DNA of 64,000 nucleotides. Origin: Mucilaginibacter sp. L3T2-6 (lineage in GTDB: Bacteria > Bacteroidota > Bacteroidia > Sphingobacteriales > Sphingobacteriaceae). The notes below the pieces were generated by a model, which saw nothing but the letters and a program-made list of their open reading frames with translations, ran no database searches and was not told where the DNA came from. Shown one piece after another: positions 44,720-53,256 of this stretch (positions are counted from its first letter, which is position 1; the number at the start of each line of letters is the position of its first letter). Position numbers and translations under genes: made by a program. Where the stretch lies: the NCBI RefSeq assembly GCF_030519355.1, contig NZ_JAUMKC010000006.1:1-64000 (forward strand). Reading direction: 5' to 3'.

Positions 44720-45475
44720 TCAATAAACCACTGCGTTAACCGTTAAGCCACCATCAACAGTAATTTCTGAGCCGGTGATAAATGAAGCATCATCTGAAGC
44801 GAGGAACCTCACCACGTTTGCAATTTCTTCAGGCTGGCCGAAACGTTTCAATAAAATACGTTCGCCAAGTATGGCGCCAAAACCGTTAACTTCTTCTTCG
44901 GTCAGGCCGATTTTTCCATACAATGGCGTAGCAACCGGACCGGGAGAAACGGCGTTAACACGTATTTTCCGGGGAGCAAGTTCAACGGCTAATACCCGGT
45001 TCAGTGATATGATGGCTGCCTTACTGGCTGAATACACACCGCTGTTTGGCATACCTAAAACGGCATTTACCGAGGTATTAAAGATGATAGAGGCCCCTTC
45101 ATTCAATACCGGGATAAATTTTTGAACAGTGAAATAAACGCCTTTTACGTTTGAATCGATAATACTGTCGAGATGTGATTCGGTGGCAGTTTCAACCGGC
45201 GAAAATTTAGCCACGCCTGCATTCAGGAATAATACATCAACCCCGCCGAATTTACTTTTTACTTCTGCTACCAGGCTATCAATGTCTTCCGGTTTATTTT
45301 GGTCGGCCACAATGCCCGTTGCGCCCAATTCAATTGCGGCTTTCTCAACCGACTCTTTATTACGACCTGTGATGATCACCTTCGCCCCCTGTGCAATCAG
45401 TTCTTGCGCTGATGCATAACCTATGCCGCTGTTACCACCTGTAACTACTGCGATTTTGTTTGTTAAGTTTATCAT
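44720..45475 (-). CDS. Short-chain dehydrogenase/reductase (TetR-regulated)
   Basis: Start chosen at the ATG of 45475 (MINLTNKIAVVTGG), which puts the Rossmann motif TGGNSGIGYAS at the usual place; the longer frame to 45580 would run across both operators. The ~251-residue enzyme has FLNAGVAKF, an IIFNTSVNAV catalytic strand, YSASKAAI with Tyr and Lys, and the VSPGPVATP loop. Residues match NADPH-dependent classical SDRs. It is probably induced by the electrophile or quinone that releases the TetR protein. Confidence 0.88.
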   Translation of the reverse strand: MINLTNKIAVVTGGNSGIGYASAQELIAQGAKVIITGRNKESVEKAAIELGATGIVADQNKPEDIDSLVAEVKSKFGGVDVLFLNAGVAKFSPVETATESHLDSIIDSNVKGVYFTVQKFIPVLNEGASIIFNTSVNAVLGMPNSGVYSASKAAIISLNRVLAVELAPRKIRVNAVSPGPVATPLYGKIGLTEEEVNGFGAILGERILLKRFGQPEEIANVVRFLASDDASFITGSEITVDGGLTVNAVVY

Positions 45476-45495
45476 TTTTTTATTGTTTGATTTTA

Positions 45496-45513
45496 TTGAA
45501 ATAATCGTTTCAA
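45496..45513. promoter_or_regulatory. TetR operator 2
   Basis: TTGAAATAATCGTTTCAA differs from the core of operator 1 by one base and lies 21 bases upstream of the SDR start codon. Confidence 0.65.
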
Positions 45514-45562
45514 AAATGTTTACTATTTTATTTTTCGATTTGATACGCCAAATGTAGATATT

Positions 45563-45580
45563 TTGAAACGATTGTTTCAA
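45563..45580. promoter_or_regulatory. TetR operator 3
   Basis: TTGAAACGATTGTTTCAA is the exact reverse complement of the operator 1 core and lies about 88 bases upstream of the SDR start. Confidence 0.7.
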
Positions 45581-45651
45581 AATAAAATTTCAGTTTTACG
45601 ATTGGATGACGAATGCATTAATATCCGCGGCCGCGAGTTTAGCGCCTCAAT

Positions 45652-45966
45652 TTATTCCATATAAAAAATCTGTTCCAGCGGCGTTACTGCCGGGGAATTA
45701 TCCAAATTCACATCCATAATATCAGCCATGTAATCCCACCACTGTTTCATCACGGGATGATTGCGTAAATCTATTCGGGCATCTTTTTCCTCCAGTTTGT
45801 GAACAGCGAACAAGGTGTCTGTTTCTTCGTCCAAAAAAATGCTGTATTCACTGATGCCGTACTCCTTTAGTAATTGTTTTAAGTCTGGCCATATTTCAGC
45901 ATGCCGGCGGCGGTATTCTTCCTTAAAGCCGGGGTATAGCTTCATTTTAAATGCAATGGTTTTCAT
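45652..45966 (-). CDS. rhaM: L-rhamnose mutarotase
   Basis: A 104-residue protein of exactly the expected length. Tyr18 and His22 (EEYRRRHAEIW) and Trp76/Trp77 (KQWWDYM) match the positions of the catalytic residues of Escherichia coli RhaM. It interconverts the alpha and beta anomers of L-rhamnose so that sugar released outside can be used. It is the last gene of a unit with an isomerase-like protein and a GH106 enzyme, fitting rhamnose use. Confidence 0.92.
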   Translation of the reverse strand: MKTIAFKMKLYPGFKEEYRRRHAEIWPDLKQLLKEYGISEYSIFLDEETDTLFAVHKLEEKDARIDLRNHPVMKQWWDYMADIMDVNLDNSPAVTPLEQIFYME

Positions 45967-46056
45967 GTAATATATTTAAAAACACCATGATGACCTCTCC
46001 TTTGGCGAGGATTATTTCATGAGGGCTTCGCCGTTAAGGTCAGGCTTAACGGTTAG

Positions 46057-47496
46057 CTAACAAACTTTAATAAATTGTATGCCCAACAATTTGGCCAGTT
46101 TTTCAATTTTAGATGCGATATGTCCTTTGCCTACCGCACAATGATGCGCTGGTCCGTACGAATTCCAGTTCTCAACAAATCCTTTTGCTCCTATCGGGAA
46201 CTTATATCTGCTGTTAGTATTGCCGATTTCCAATATCGGGCCTGGTACCGACTCAGCCTCGGCGGTCAATAATTGCAATTTACCATCAACCGTCTCTACA
46301 ACTGAAAGTAAAGTTACAGGCCCATGTTTTACCGACATCTCCACGGATAATCCGCTGCCTACCTTGCCATGGTAAACCTGTAAGGGTTTAACTTTTATTT
46401 TGCCTTCTGCGATAGCAGGGTGGCAGGGCCCGTCGTGTCCCATCAGTACTACATTCTCATTAAAATCCATGGCATAATATTCCGTAAACGAGCCGCCAGC
46501 GCCAAAGCTGTCCATTATTTTCATGGCCTGCGCATTCTTTACTTCATATTCTCCGGCTACAGGGATTCCGCTGGCCGTTAATAAAGAATTTCCCAGGATA
46601 ACCGAAGTCATGGTATCCAAATTTTCCGCGTTACCTGTGCCTTTATGGAAATAGGCTATCGATCCAAGCCGGTGCCTTTCAACCAATTTATCAAGGGCTA
46701 CGGCAGTTATGGCAGCCCGTTTAAGCTCATATTCCGGACAATCTTGCTGTACATCAAAACGTTCATTAAAAGCGTTTATCTTTGCCTCAACTTCAGCATC
46801 GGTAACATTTTCCCGTAAGCCGGATAATTCATCAACCTCCAAAATTTCGATATGCCCGCCAAAGGTTGCGCAATGCAGTGTAAGGTTGGAGTAGATATCC
46901 AGCATGCCGTTATAGTAGCTGCCCATTACGCCAAGGCGGTTGTAATACATGGTATGCGCAACTTTTGCAGCTTCAATCCATTCCTGCACCTCTTTCCATA
47001 CCTCGGGATCATTATACAGCATGCCGGTGATCTGATAGAACGGGATGTTGGAACGGTTAAACACGCTTGCAATTTCGGGTACCGGGCAAGCGGAGCAATA
47101 GGCCAGCCACTCTCCGGTCATGGCAATGCGGTTATCCATCCGGTTAAATGTCGTATAGTCAATAGCTGCTTCCGGCGCCAGGTTAAGCACAATCACTGGC
47201 ACTTTTGCCCGGTTTACCACCGGCAAAACGGTTGATGATAAAGCATAGGTTGTTACATATAAAAAAATCAAATCAACTTCCTCGCGACGAAAACGGCTGC
47301 CTGATGCATAGGCTTTTTCGGGAGTATCCACCAAACCAAGATTAACGATTTCAGCACCGTAAGTTTGCAGGCGCCCGGCTACCACATCAACATAACCTTT
47401 CAGGCGTTGCTCCAATCCTTCAAATTGTTCCCAGTATGCCTGCAGGCCGATACCAAACAGGCCGACCTTTAACACGGGTTTAAAATTTTCTTCCAT
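46057..47496 (-). CDS. L-fucose/L-arabinose isomerase-family protein
   Basis: A 479-residue protein resembling AraA-type isomerases in the last two thirds: GEYEVKNAQAMKIMDSFGAG and SFTEYYAMDF provide the two metal-site glutamates, MGHDGPCH a histidine and GPAHHCAVGKGH another. The first third is a Rossmann-like domain (LFLYVTTYALSSTVLPV). It isomerises an aldose to a ketose, probably a deoxy sugar given its neighbours. Its gene starts 9 bases after the GH106 stop. A canonical rhaA, rhaB or rhaD was not seen in the window. Whether it acts on rhamnose, fucose or arabinose is undecided. Confidence 0.8.
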   Translation of the reverse strand: MEENFKPVLKVGLFGIGLQAYWEQFEGLEQRLKGYVDVVAGRLQTYGAEIVNLGLVDTPEKAYASGSRFRREEVDLIFLYVTTYALSSTVLPVVNRAKVPVIVLNLAPEAAIDYTTFNRMDNRIAMTGEWLAYCSACPVPEIASVFNRSNIPFYQITGMLYNDPEVWKEVQEWIEAAKVAHTMYYNRLGVMGSYYNGMLDIYSNLTLHCATFGGHIEILEVDELSGLRENVTDAEVEAKINAFNERFDVQQDCPEYELKRAAITAVALDKLVERHRLGSIAYFHKGTGNAENLDTMTSVILGNSLLTASGIPVAGEYEVKNAQAMKIMDSFGAGGSFTEYYAMDFNENVVLMGHDGPCHPAIAEGKIKVKPLQVYHGKVGSGLSVEMSVKHGPVTLLSVVETVDGKLQLLTAEAESVPGPILEIGNTNSRYKFPIGAKGFVENWNSYGPAHHCAVGKGHIASKIEKLAKLLGIQFIKVC

Positions 47497-47505
47497 CTGT
47501 ATCGA

Positions 47506-50500
47506 TTATTTGCCACTGTAATCAATAGTCACCGGCCCAACAAGGCCCGACTTTAACAGCGGCGACTTGTCATTGTAAAAATTATAGCTGGTAAAAGTTA
47601 ATCTTTTACTATTGCGGTGCCCGCCCTGCAAAAGCCAGTCGGGCCATTTTTCATCAACTACGCCATCATCCGGGTATTTCGAGTCGCCGATCAGGCGGTT
47701 CGGCCAACGGTTGATTACTTCAATTTCCAGCTTATTTTGGCCGGCAACTACTGCGCTGCTGATCTCTACCCGCCACGGAGCAGTCCAAACTACGCCCAAA
47801 TCTTTACCATTTAACTTAACCCTTGCCATGTCATGTACCTCGCCAAGGTTAAGATAAATTTTAGCATTTTTATTGAGATCGGTATTCGCCGGCAGTTCAA
47901 ACTCTTTACTATAAACGGCAGTTCCAGAATAAAACTTAATGCCATCCTCGGCTCTTGTAGTCCAGTCCTGCAATTTGTTAAAAGTTATGTTAGCGGGGCC
48001 GCCCCATTTAGGGTCGAACGAAACTTGCCAGGGGCCATTCAAAGTGCTTAGCACTTTAGTTTTTGCGAAATTTTTGCCGGGAACAAGCCTGACTTTTATC
48101 TGCGGATCGAAGATAATAAAGTAGCTCTGGTTTTTGTCAAACTGTAACGGCACGGTTGTTTGCGAATCATCCACCCTGAAATCGGGCAGGAACTTTGTTT
48201 CGCCGGTAATCGGATCCCATAATTGCGGCGTCGCCTTGGTTGTCCTGAATTTAAGATTAGCCGTAATTTTTTTATCGCTGGTATTTGATACAAAATACAT
48301 ATCCCATCCAGCGGCTGCACGATGAGTATATCTTATCGGCCCATCCGACTCGAAATCAGCTTTTACATTCATCGATTTCAGGATATCGGCAGTCAGGTTA
48401 TATTCTGGATATAAATTATCTATTTTTTTACTGAGGTCTCCGCCCCAGATAACTTTTCCTTTTCCATAAGCATGTGCCGTTTGTTTTTCAGGCAGATGGA
48501 TATTGCCCCAGACCTGCGTTGCCAATGCGCTTACCTTATTATCACAGGCGGGATAGCCGGATAATCCGGGAGATTTTACGGGCGGCGGACCTATAACCGC
48601 AGCGCCGTCATGAACCAATTGCGCTATCTTACTGAGCAAAGCCGGCCTCATAGTTTGCACACCGGGCAGCACCAGCAAACGGTAGCTTGTCCCACCCGGA
48701 AATATAACTTTTCCACTCTTAACGCTTGCCTTATACAATTGGCCCGGTGCGCAACCGTCGAAGTTATAACCTTTTCTATCTGGTAAAACCGCATCGTCGC
48801 CAATGGCCGAAAAAGGCGGCCGGAACACGTGCGGCGAGCCTTCCGGTGTTAAATACAGAACATCAGCCACGGTATTGCCCTGCTGCAGCAGGTAGGAACA
48901 TCGCGATATATATTGATGATAAGCGCCTGCCATTGGCCACCACGTTTGATTGCGGTCCCAATGAACGCCGTACGGCCCCATCGTCATGCCGGGGCGCAAT
49001 GAATCGGGCAGCACCTGGTTCTGAAAAGTATGAAATACAAACTGATTAATACCATTGGCAAACGCCCAGTCGCCCTGGTTTTTCATCGAGCCGGGGTATT
49101 GTTTCCAGCCTTCGTTATCCTGCGCCGTAAATGACTCTGTCGGCACGAGTGATTTGCCGTTGACATGTGCTACCGATGTGGCTTCGAAACAGCTGAACGA
49201 TGAATTAAAACCAAAGCCTTTGCTCCAGAATTCAGCCATCGGCACATCGGCAATATTGCCCAGTTCCAAATCCGCCGTTGGGTTCATATCATAAGGCTCG
49301 ATAGAAAGTTTGAGGTTGTACTTATGTGCATATCTTTTTACCGCAGCGGCATGGTATTCCAGGATAAGCTCCTGCGAGGTTTGCCGCAAATCCCACAAAA
49401 ATCGTTCACTGATCTCTAAACTTTGAACAATGGCGCCTGCATAAACCGGGTAGAAAGGCAGCGGGTCATATCCACGCCTTTTAATAAATTCCTGCCTGAA
49501 ATGTGCCGTCCAGTTCTGTGAGCCCATTTCCCAGCTATCCATGTGCAGCCGCTTTAGTCCACCGGTATTTTTAAGCTGCGGCATGCCGGTTTTGCGGATG
49601 AGCTTACCTACATAATTATCCAGGTGCGCATATAACGCGGTGGTATCAAACTTGTCCGATTCGAAACCCACGCCCGGTATAGGGGCCGGGCGGGTAACTG
49701 CGCCATTATTGCGTACGCCAAATCGCATTATTGTCCAGTTCCCTGCCGGCGGGACCCAATCGAGTGTACCATCAGCCTTAAGCTTACCTGTAAGATCTAT
49801 AATCTTATTTTTAGGGACGATGGCATCTTCGGGTAATTGGTCATATGCCGCACGCGAGGGCAGGTATTGTTTAACGCCTTCTACCGAAGAGTAGGGCGCA
49901 CGGTAGTAAAGCGCTTTCTCATCTATGTCAACTATTTTTTTGGTAATAGCTGGCGTCGGGTATGCCAATACAGCTACATCTTCATAAAAATCATTCCATC
50001 GCTTTTTCAGTTCAGGAGTAAAAGCGCCTTCGCCGAAATATGGTTTCATCGGCTGCGGTACCGGCAGTTCAATTTTCTTGTTGTTTCCGCCGGAAATATT
50101 CACCGAGCTCGATACCAAATGTTGCATTGATTGTTTTGCCGGTACCCATGGCCCGCCGCTTCCCGTCCACCCCGGACCAATGCCCAACGTTATAGCAATA
50201 CCCAGGCGCTCCGATTCTTTAACTGCATGCTTAAACAGGTTCTGCCATTCACTGCTCAAAAAATCAACTTTACCGCGCGGAATGCCCACATTTACCTCCA
50301 GGAAAATAACGTTGCCGATACCGGCTTTTTTCATAGCCTCCAAATCTTTGGTCATGGAGGCGGCGGTCATGTTGCCGTCCATAAAGTACCAGTAAACGCC
50401 GGGCTTAGCGCTGGCAGGCGGATTCAAAAAGCCATGTTTTAACTCGGCGACAGTTTGGGCGATGGATATATGATCAAATCCTGTCAATAAAAACAAGGCT

Positions 50501-50535
50501 ATAAAAAGCCGGTAGCATAAAGTTTGTTTATACAT
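47506..50535 (-). CDS. GH106-family alpha-L-rhamnosidase
   Basis: A 1009-residue exported enzyme, signal peptide to ISIAQ. It opens with the GH106 hallmark sequence LKHGFLNPPASAKPGVYWYF followed by MDGNMTAASMTKDLEAMKKAGIGN, VNVGIPRGKVDFLS and GIGPGWTGSGGPWV, a catalytic TIM barrel. Domains after ~600 are beta-sandwich and end in a galactose-binding-like module (YLNLGEVHDMARVKLNGKDLGV, NKLEIEVINRWPNRLIGDS). GH106 enzymes cut terminal alpha-L-rhamnose from plant pectins and glycans. It leads an operon with the isomerase and rhaM genes. Confidence 0.87.
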   Translation of the reverse strand: MYKQTLCYRLFIALFLLTGFDHISIAQTVAELKHGFLNPPASAKPGVYWYFMDGNMTAASMTKDLEAMKKAGIGNVIFLEVNVGIPRGKVDFLSSEWQNLFKHAVKESERLGIAITLGIGPGWTGSGGPWVPAKQSMQHLVSSSVNISGGNNKKIELPVPQPMKPYFGEGAFTPELKKRWNDFYEDVAVLAYPTPAITKKIVDIDEKALYYRAPYSSVEGVKQYLPSRAAYDQLPEDAIVPKNKIIDLTGKLKADGTLDWVPPAGNWTIMRFGVRNNGAVTRPAPIPGVGFESDKFDTTALYAHLDNYVGKLIRKTGMPQLKNTGGLKRLHMDSWEMGSQNWTAHFRQEFIKRRGYDPLPFYPVYAGAIVQSLEISERFLWDLRQTSQELILEYHAAAVKRYAHKYNLKLSIEPYDMNPTADLELGNIADVPMAEFWSKGFGFNSSFSCFEATSVAHVNGKSLVPTESFTAQDNEGWKQYPGSMKNQGDWAFANGINQFVFHTFQNQVLPDSLRPGMTMGPYGVHWDRNQTWWPMAGAYHQYISRCSYLLQQGNTVADVLYLTPEGSPHVFRPPFSAIGDDAVLPDRKGYNFDGCAPGQLYKASVKSGKVIFPGGTSYRLLVLPGVQTMRPALLSKIAQLVHDGAAVIGPPPVKSPGLSGYPACDNKVSALATQVWGNIHLPEKQTAHAYGKGKVIWGGDLSKKIDNLYPEYNLTADILKSMNVKADFESDGPIRYTHRAAAGWDMYFVSNTSDKKITANLKFRTTKATPQLWDPITGETKFLPDFRVDDSQTTVPLQFDKNQSYFIIFDPQIKVRLVPGKNFAKTKVLSTLNGPWQVSFDPKWGGPANITFNKLQDWTTRAEDGIKFYSGTAVYSKEFELPANTDLNKNAKIYLNLGEVHDMARVKLNGKDLGVVWTAPWRVEISSAVVAGQNKLEIEVINRWPNRLIGDSKYPDDGVVDEKWPDWLLQGGHRNSKRLTFTSYNFYNDKSPLLKSGLVGPVTIDYSGK

Positions 50536-50610
50536 TGGTTATAGCGGGATACACAAATCTATTTGTTTAAGTGTACAGTACCATCCCGTACCATCTTTTT
50601 GTATAAAGCA

Positions 50611-50640
50611 AAAAGCGCCCGGCAATGAACAGGCGCTTTT
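50611..50640 (-). terminator. Rho-independent terminator for the NmrA-like gene
   Basis: AAAAGCGCC (50611-50619) pairs with GGCGCTTTT (50632-50640) over a 12-base loop. On the minus strand the stem ends in TTTTT, 24 bases past the stop of 50664. Confidence 0.7.
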
Positions 50641-50663
50641 ATTCATGCAATCGCAATCGTCAG

Positions 50664-51548
50664 TTATGCGTTATAGGCCGCTGCAAACTCACCTTTCGCA
50701 AAATCCCCGAACTTTCTTCCAGATAGTACCGGCCTATGTTTATAGTAGTCCCCGAATATGATACCGCTTTTGGTTGCGTTGCCCATTTCGGTCAGGTTTT
50801 TGGCAACGTCTTCTGACAAGCCGCCCTGTTGCATACCACCTATAGATTGCTCATCGGTAAACTCCACCCACGGCAATTCGGGCTTGCCTATGGCCGCGCC
50901 GATAATAGCTGCTACTTCGGCGGCGGTTTTTTCATCGCTGGCTATGTACCGGATTGTTGTACCGGTGAAAGGTGATGTAAGCTCCTCAAACGCAGCGTCG
51001 GCAATATCTTTCGGATGCACCAGAACTAAAGGAGTACTGGCCGGATAATTTGCGCCTATGATGCCGCCATGTTTTATCATGCCGATGTTGGCATAAAAAT
51101 TATAATAAAACGATGCCGGGCGTAAGTGCTTAATAATAACGCCCTCGAGTTTGTTTAGAATACCCTCCGCGTCGTGCATACCGGCGATTGGTCCTGTTCC
51201 GGAAGGAATGTCAGCACCGATGCTGCTTAAATTTACCGCCCTGGTCACGCCTGACGCCTTAATTGCATCAGCCAGGTTTTGAGCGGTTTTACGGATGAAC
51301 GCTTTGTAATCATCCGCGTTGGCCTGTTGGGGCACCATAGTATAAACTACGTCGGCTGCTGTAAATGCGCCGGTTAAAAAATCAACGTCCTCAACTGAGC
51401 CGATAGCGGGGATCGCACCTAAAGCTTCTATTTCGGCTTTTTTCTTTTCATTGCTGCTTACTACGGTCACCCGGTGACCAGCCTTAACTAATTTTTGGGC
51501 CAAAGGGCCGCTGATATTTCCTAATGAACCTGTTATTGTAATTTTCAT
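50664..51548 (-). CDS. NmrA-like NAD(P)-binding protein
   Basis: A 294-residue atypical SDR: ITGSLGNISGPLAQKLVKAG (residues 4-23) is the dinucleotide site, with VVSSNEKK after strand 2. NLSSIGADIPSGTGPIAGMHDAE and HLRPASFYYNFYANI are typical of NmrA/quinone-oxidoreductase-2-like proteins. The usual Tyr-Lys catalytic pair is not evident. Divergent from an HxlR regulator gene 74 bases away; such pairs usually respond to quinones, diamide or aldehydes. Confidence 0.85.
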   Translation of the reverse strand: MKITITGSLGNISGPLAQKLVKAGHRVTVVSSNEKKKAEIEALGAIPAIGSVEDVDFLTGAFTAADVVYTMVPQQANADDYKAFIRKTAQNLADAIKASGVTRAVNLSSIGADIPSGTGPIAGMHDAEGILNKLEGVIIKHLRPASFYYNFYANIGMIKHGGIIGANYPASTPLVLVHPKDIADAAFEELTSPFTGTTIRYIASDEKTAAEVAAIIGAAIGKPELPWVEFTDEQSIGGMQQGGLSEDVAKNLTEMGNATKSGIIFGDYYKHRPVLSGRKFGDFAKGEFAAAYNA

Positions 51549-51577
51549 TTTGTGTTTTTATTTGTTGAGAACAAAGG

Positions 51578-51585
51578 TATATTTG
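51578..51585 (+). promoter_or_regulatory. TAnnTTTG promoter box
   Basis: TATATTTG matches the Bacteroidota -7 consensus and lies 37 bases before the HxlR start. TTTG candidates upstream are at imperfect spacing. Confidence 0.4.
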
Positions 51586-51589
51586 CACT

Positions 51590-51605
51590 TACTTTTTTAC
51601 AAGTA
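51590..51605. promoter_or_regulatory. Candidate HxlR operator
   Basis: TACTTTTTTACAAGTA (TACTT, six bases, AAGTA) lies between the divergent NmrA-like and HxlR genes, resembling operators reported for YodB/HypR-type HxlR proteins. Its overlap with the HxlR promoter suggests autorepression. Confidence 0.45.
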
Positions 51606-51622
51606 CTTACCCCAAAGTATGT

Positions 51623-51979
51623 ATGACGCAGATTAAAGAAAGCTCGACGCGAAATGCGAATAAGATTATATCGGCGGATATTTGCCCGGTTACTTATGCC
51701 ATCAACAAAATAGGCGGCCACTGGAAGCCGATTATTCTTTACCAATTGATGAGCGGCCCTAAACGCTACAGCGAACTGAAAAGAGCTATCCCTGCTATTA
51801 CCGAGAAAATGCTCATACAGCATTTAAAACAACTACAGGACGATAACCTGGTTATCCGCAAAGCCGAACATGTGGTGCCGCCTTTTGTAACCTATTATTT
51901 AAGCGAATCGGGCAAGGATCTGACCCCTGTATTAAATGCTATGGCTGAGTGGGGACTGAGAGATAGTAAAAGGCAATGA
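51623..51979 (+). CDS. HxlR-family winged-helix regulator
   Basis: A 118-residue protein with the HxlR start DICPVTYAINKIGGHWKPII, whose Cys is the usual redox-sensing position, and LMSGPKRYSELKRAIPAITE, KMLIQHLKQLQDDNLVIRK, PPFVTYYLSESG. HxlR proteins sense quinones or electrophiles through that N-terminal cysteine. It is divergent from the NmrA-like gene it probably controls. Confidence 0.9.
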   Translation: MTQIKESSTRNANKIISADICPVTYAINKIGGHWKPIILYQLMSGPKRYSELKRAIPAITEKMLIQHLKQLQDDNLVIRKAEHVVPPFVTYYLSESGKDLTPVLNAMAEWGLRDSKRQ

Positions 51980-52033
51980 CCGAAATTCAGGATGCTACGG
52001 TACGGATTGATTTGGAGCCATGGCTATTTCAGA

Positions 52034-52807
52034 TTACGAGAACAATTCCTGAGAATCTGTATAATAGGTTTTTCGTGAGCCGACAGGCTTTTGATGAATG
52101 GTTTCCCCGGCCGGCGTTTGTTTCTTTTTAGGCTGATGAACCAGCATAAAATCGCGAAACTCGCCACTGATGATATCCGGGTTATTCTTTAATATCTGCT
52201 TTTCGGAATCTTCCAACACCTTTTTTATCGATTTTGCCAGCTGCTTTACTTTATCCGCCGGTATTTTATTGGACGCGGAAAACGGCGATAGCCTGGCATC
52301 ATACAAAATCTCGTCAGCATAGGCGTTGCCAATGCCGCGCAATACCTTTTGGTCCATCAGTACAGTTTTTACCGGTGATTTGGTTTTGTTCAGTTTTTCT
52401 TCAAGGTATTTTTCATCAAAGTCTAATGCATCGGGCGTATCCAGCTTTTGCGGGTCGAGAGTTGGCGCAGCAGCTTTTTGAAAATCCGCGAGCGCGAGGC
52501 CTTTGCCTCCCTCAAAAAACATCTCAACAATGGTGAACTTGTGCGCGTTGTCCTTGTCGAACATGTGCAACTGCCCGTGCAGCATCAGATGGGTGGCCAG
52601 CACATGACCATTGTCAAACTCAAACTGCAGTTCTTTACCCACACGTATAACCTTATCAAGCCTGCTGCCTTCCAGGGCTTCTTTCAATTTGGCTTCGGCG
52701 ACATTAAGTTTTTGGGCGACTTTTATATCGATTTTTTCCAGTATTTTACCTTTAAACAGTTTGGTAAGATTATGGCTGAAAACTTGCAGGTCGGGTAGTT
52801 CGGGCAT
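52034..52807 (-). CDS. Fpg/Nei-family DNA glycosylase lacking zinc-finger cysteines
   Basis: A 257-residue glycosylase. MPELPD places the catalytic Pro2 and Glu3, the Lys in GKELQFEF precedes ATHLMLHGQL, and the H2TH motif is in KVLRGIGNAYADEILYDARL. The family normally ends in a Cys4 zinc finger. Here the matching region reads ETIHQKPVGSRKTYYTDSQE, so the cysteines are gone while the Arg of the finger loop (GSRKTYY) is kept, as in zincless-finger enzymes such as NEIL1. It should remove oxidised bases from DNA. It stands alone, convergent with HxlR. Confidence 0.85.
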   Translation of the reverse strand: MPELPDLQVFSHNLTKLFKGKILEKIDIKVAQKLNVAEAKLKEALEGSRLDKVIRVGKELQFEFDNGHVLATHLMLHGQLHMFDKDNAHKFTIVEMFFEGGKGLALADFQKAAAPTLDPQKLDTPDALDFDEKYLEEKLNKTKSPVKTVLMDQKVLRGIGNAYADEILYDARLSPFSASNKIPADKVKQLAKSIKKVLEDSEKQILKNNPDIISGEFRDFMLVHQPKKKQTPAGETIHQKPVGSRKTYYTDSQELFS

Positions 52808-52874
52808 GGCAGCAGATGTTTATTTGATTGTAAAACTAATGAAAATAGAGATTGGTTTGGAAGAATTAAACAAT

Positions 52875-52903
52875 AGCATAGTTCACAAATTGTAAACTAT
52901 GCT
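52875..52903. promoter_or_regulatory. 29-bp palindromic operator of the higBA module
   Basis: AGCATAGTT (52875-52883) and AACTATGCT (52895-52903) are perfect inverted arms; inner bases also pair except for one mismatch around a central A. It directly precedes the promoter box and is likely bound by HigA. Confidence 0.7.
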
Positions 52904-52911
52904 TATATTTG
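52904..52911 (+). promoter_or_regulatory. TAnnTTTG promoter box of higBA
   Basis: TATATTTG matches the Bacteroidota -7 consensus and touches the operator. With the start at 52922, the mRNA leader would be only a few bases long. Confidence 0.5.
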
Positions 52912-52921
52912 TTTGTAAAGA

Positions 52922-53254
52922 ATGAGAGTTCACCTGGTTAAAAGGCAAACATTAGATGATTTTTCGAACCGTAATGCTAGAAGCAAGACTTCATTAGACG
53001 ACTGGATTGAAAAACTAAAGCTTGCTGATTGGGAAGGACCGGCAGATATAAAAAGAACTTACAATTCTGCCGACTTATTAGGCGGCAACAGCAATAGGGT
53101 GATATTTGATATTGCCGGAAATAATTACAGGATGATTTGTAAATATTTTTTCGGCGCAAAACAAGTGCACTTATTTGTTTGCTGGCTCGGAACGCATGCC
53201 GAGTACGATAAAATTTGCAACCGGGGCGAGCAGTATACTATTAACTTATATTAG
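52922..53254 (+). CDS. higB: HigB-type mRNA interferase toxin
   Basis: A 110-residue toxin of the HigB family. RVHLVKRQTLDDF opens the fold. ADIKRTYNSADLLGGNSNRVI, FDIAGNNYRMICKYFF and HLFVCWLGTHAEYDKI are the characteristic strands, with a likely catalytic His/Tyr pair in THAEYDKI. It cleaves ribosome-bound mRNA. The toxin precedes the antitoxin, the usual order for this family, with a 2-base gap. Confidence 0.9.
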   Translation: MRVHLVKRQTLDDFSNRNARSKTSLDDWIEKLKLADWEGPADIKRTYNSADLLGGNSNRVIFDIAGNNYRMICKYFFGAKQVHLFVCWLGTHAEYDKICNRGEQYTINLY

Positions 53255-53256
53255 AC

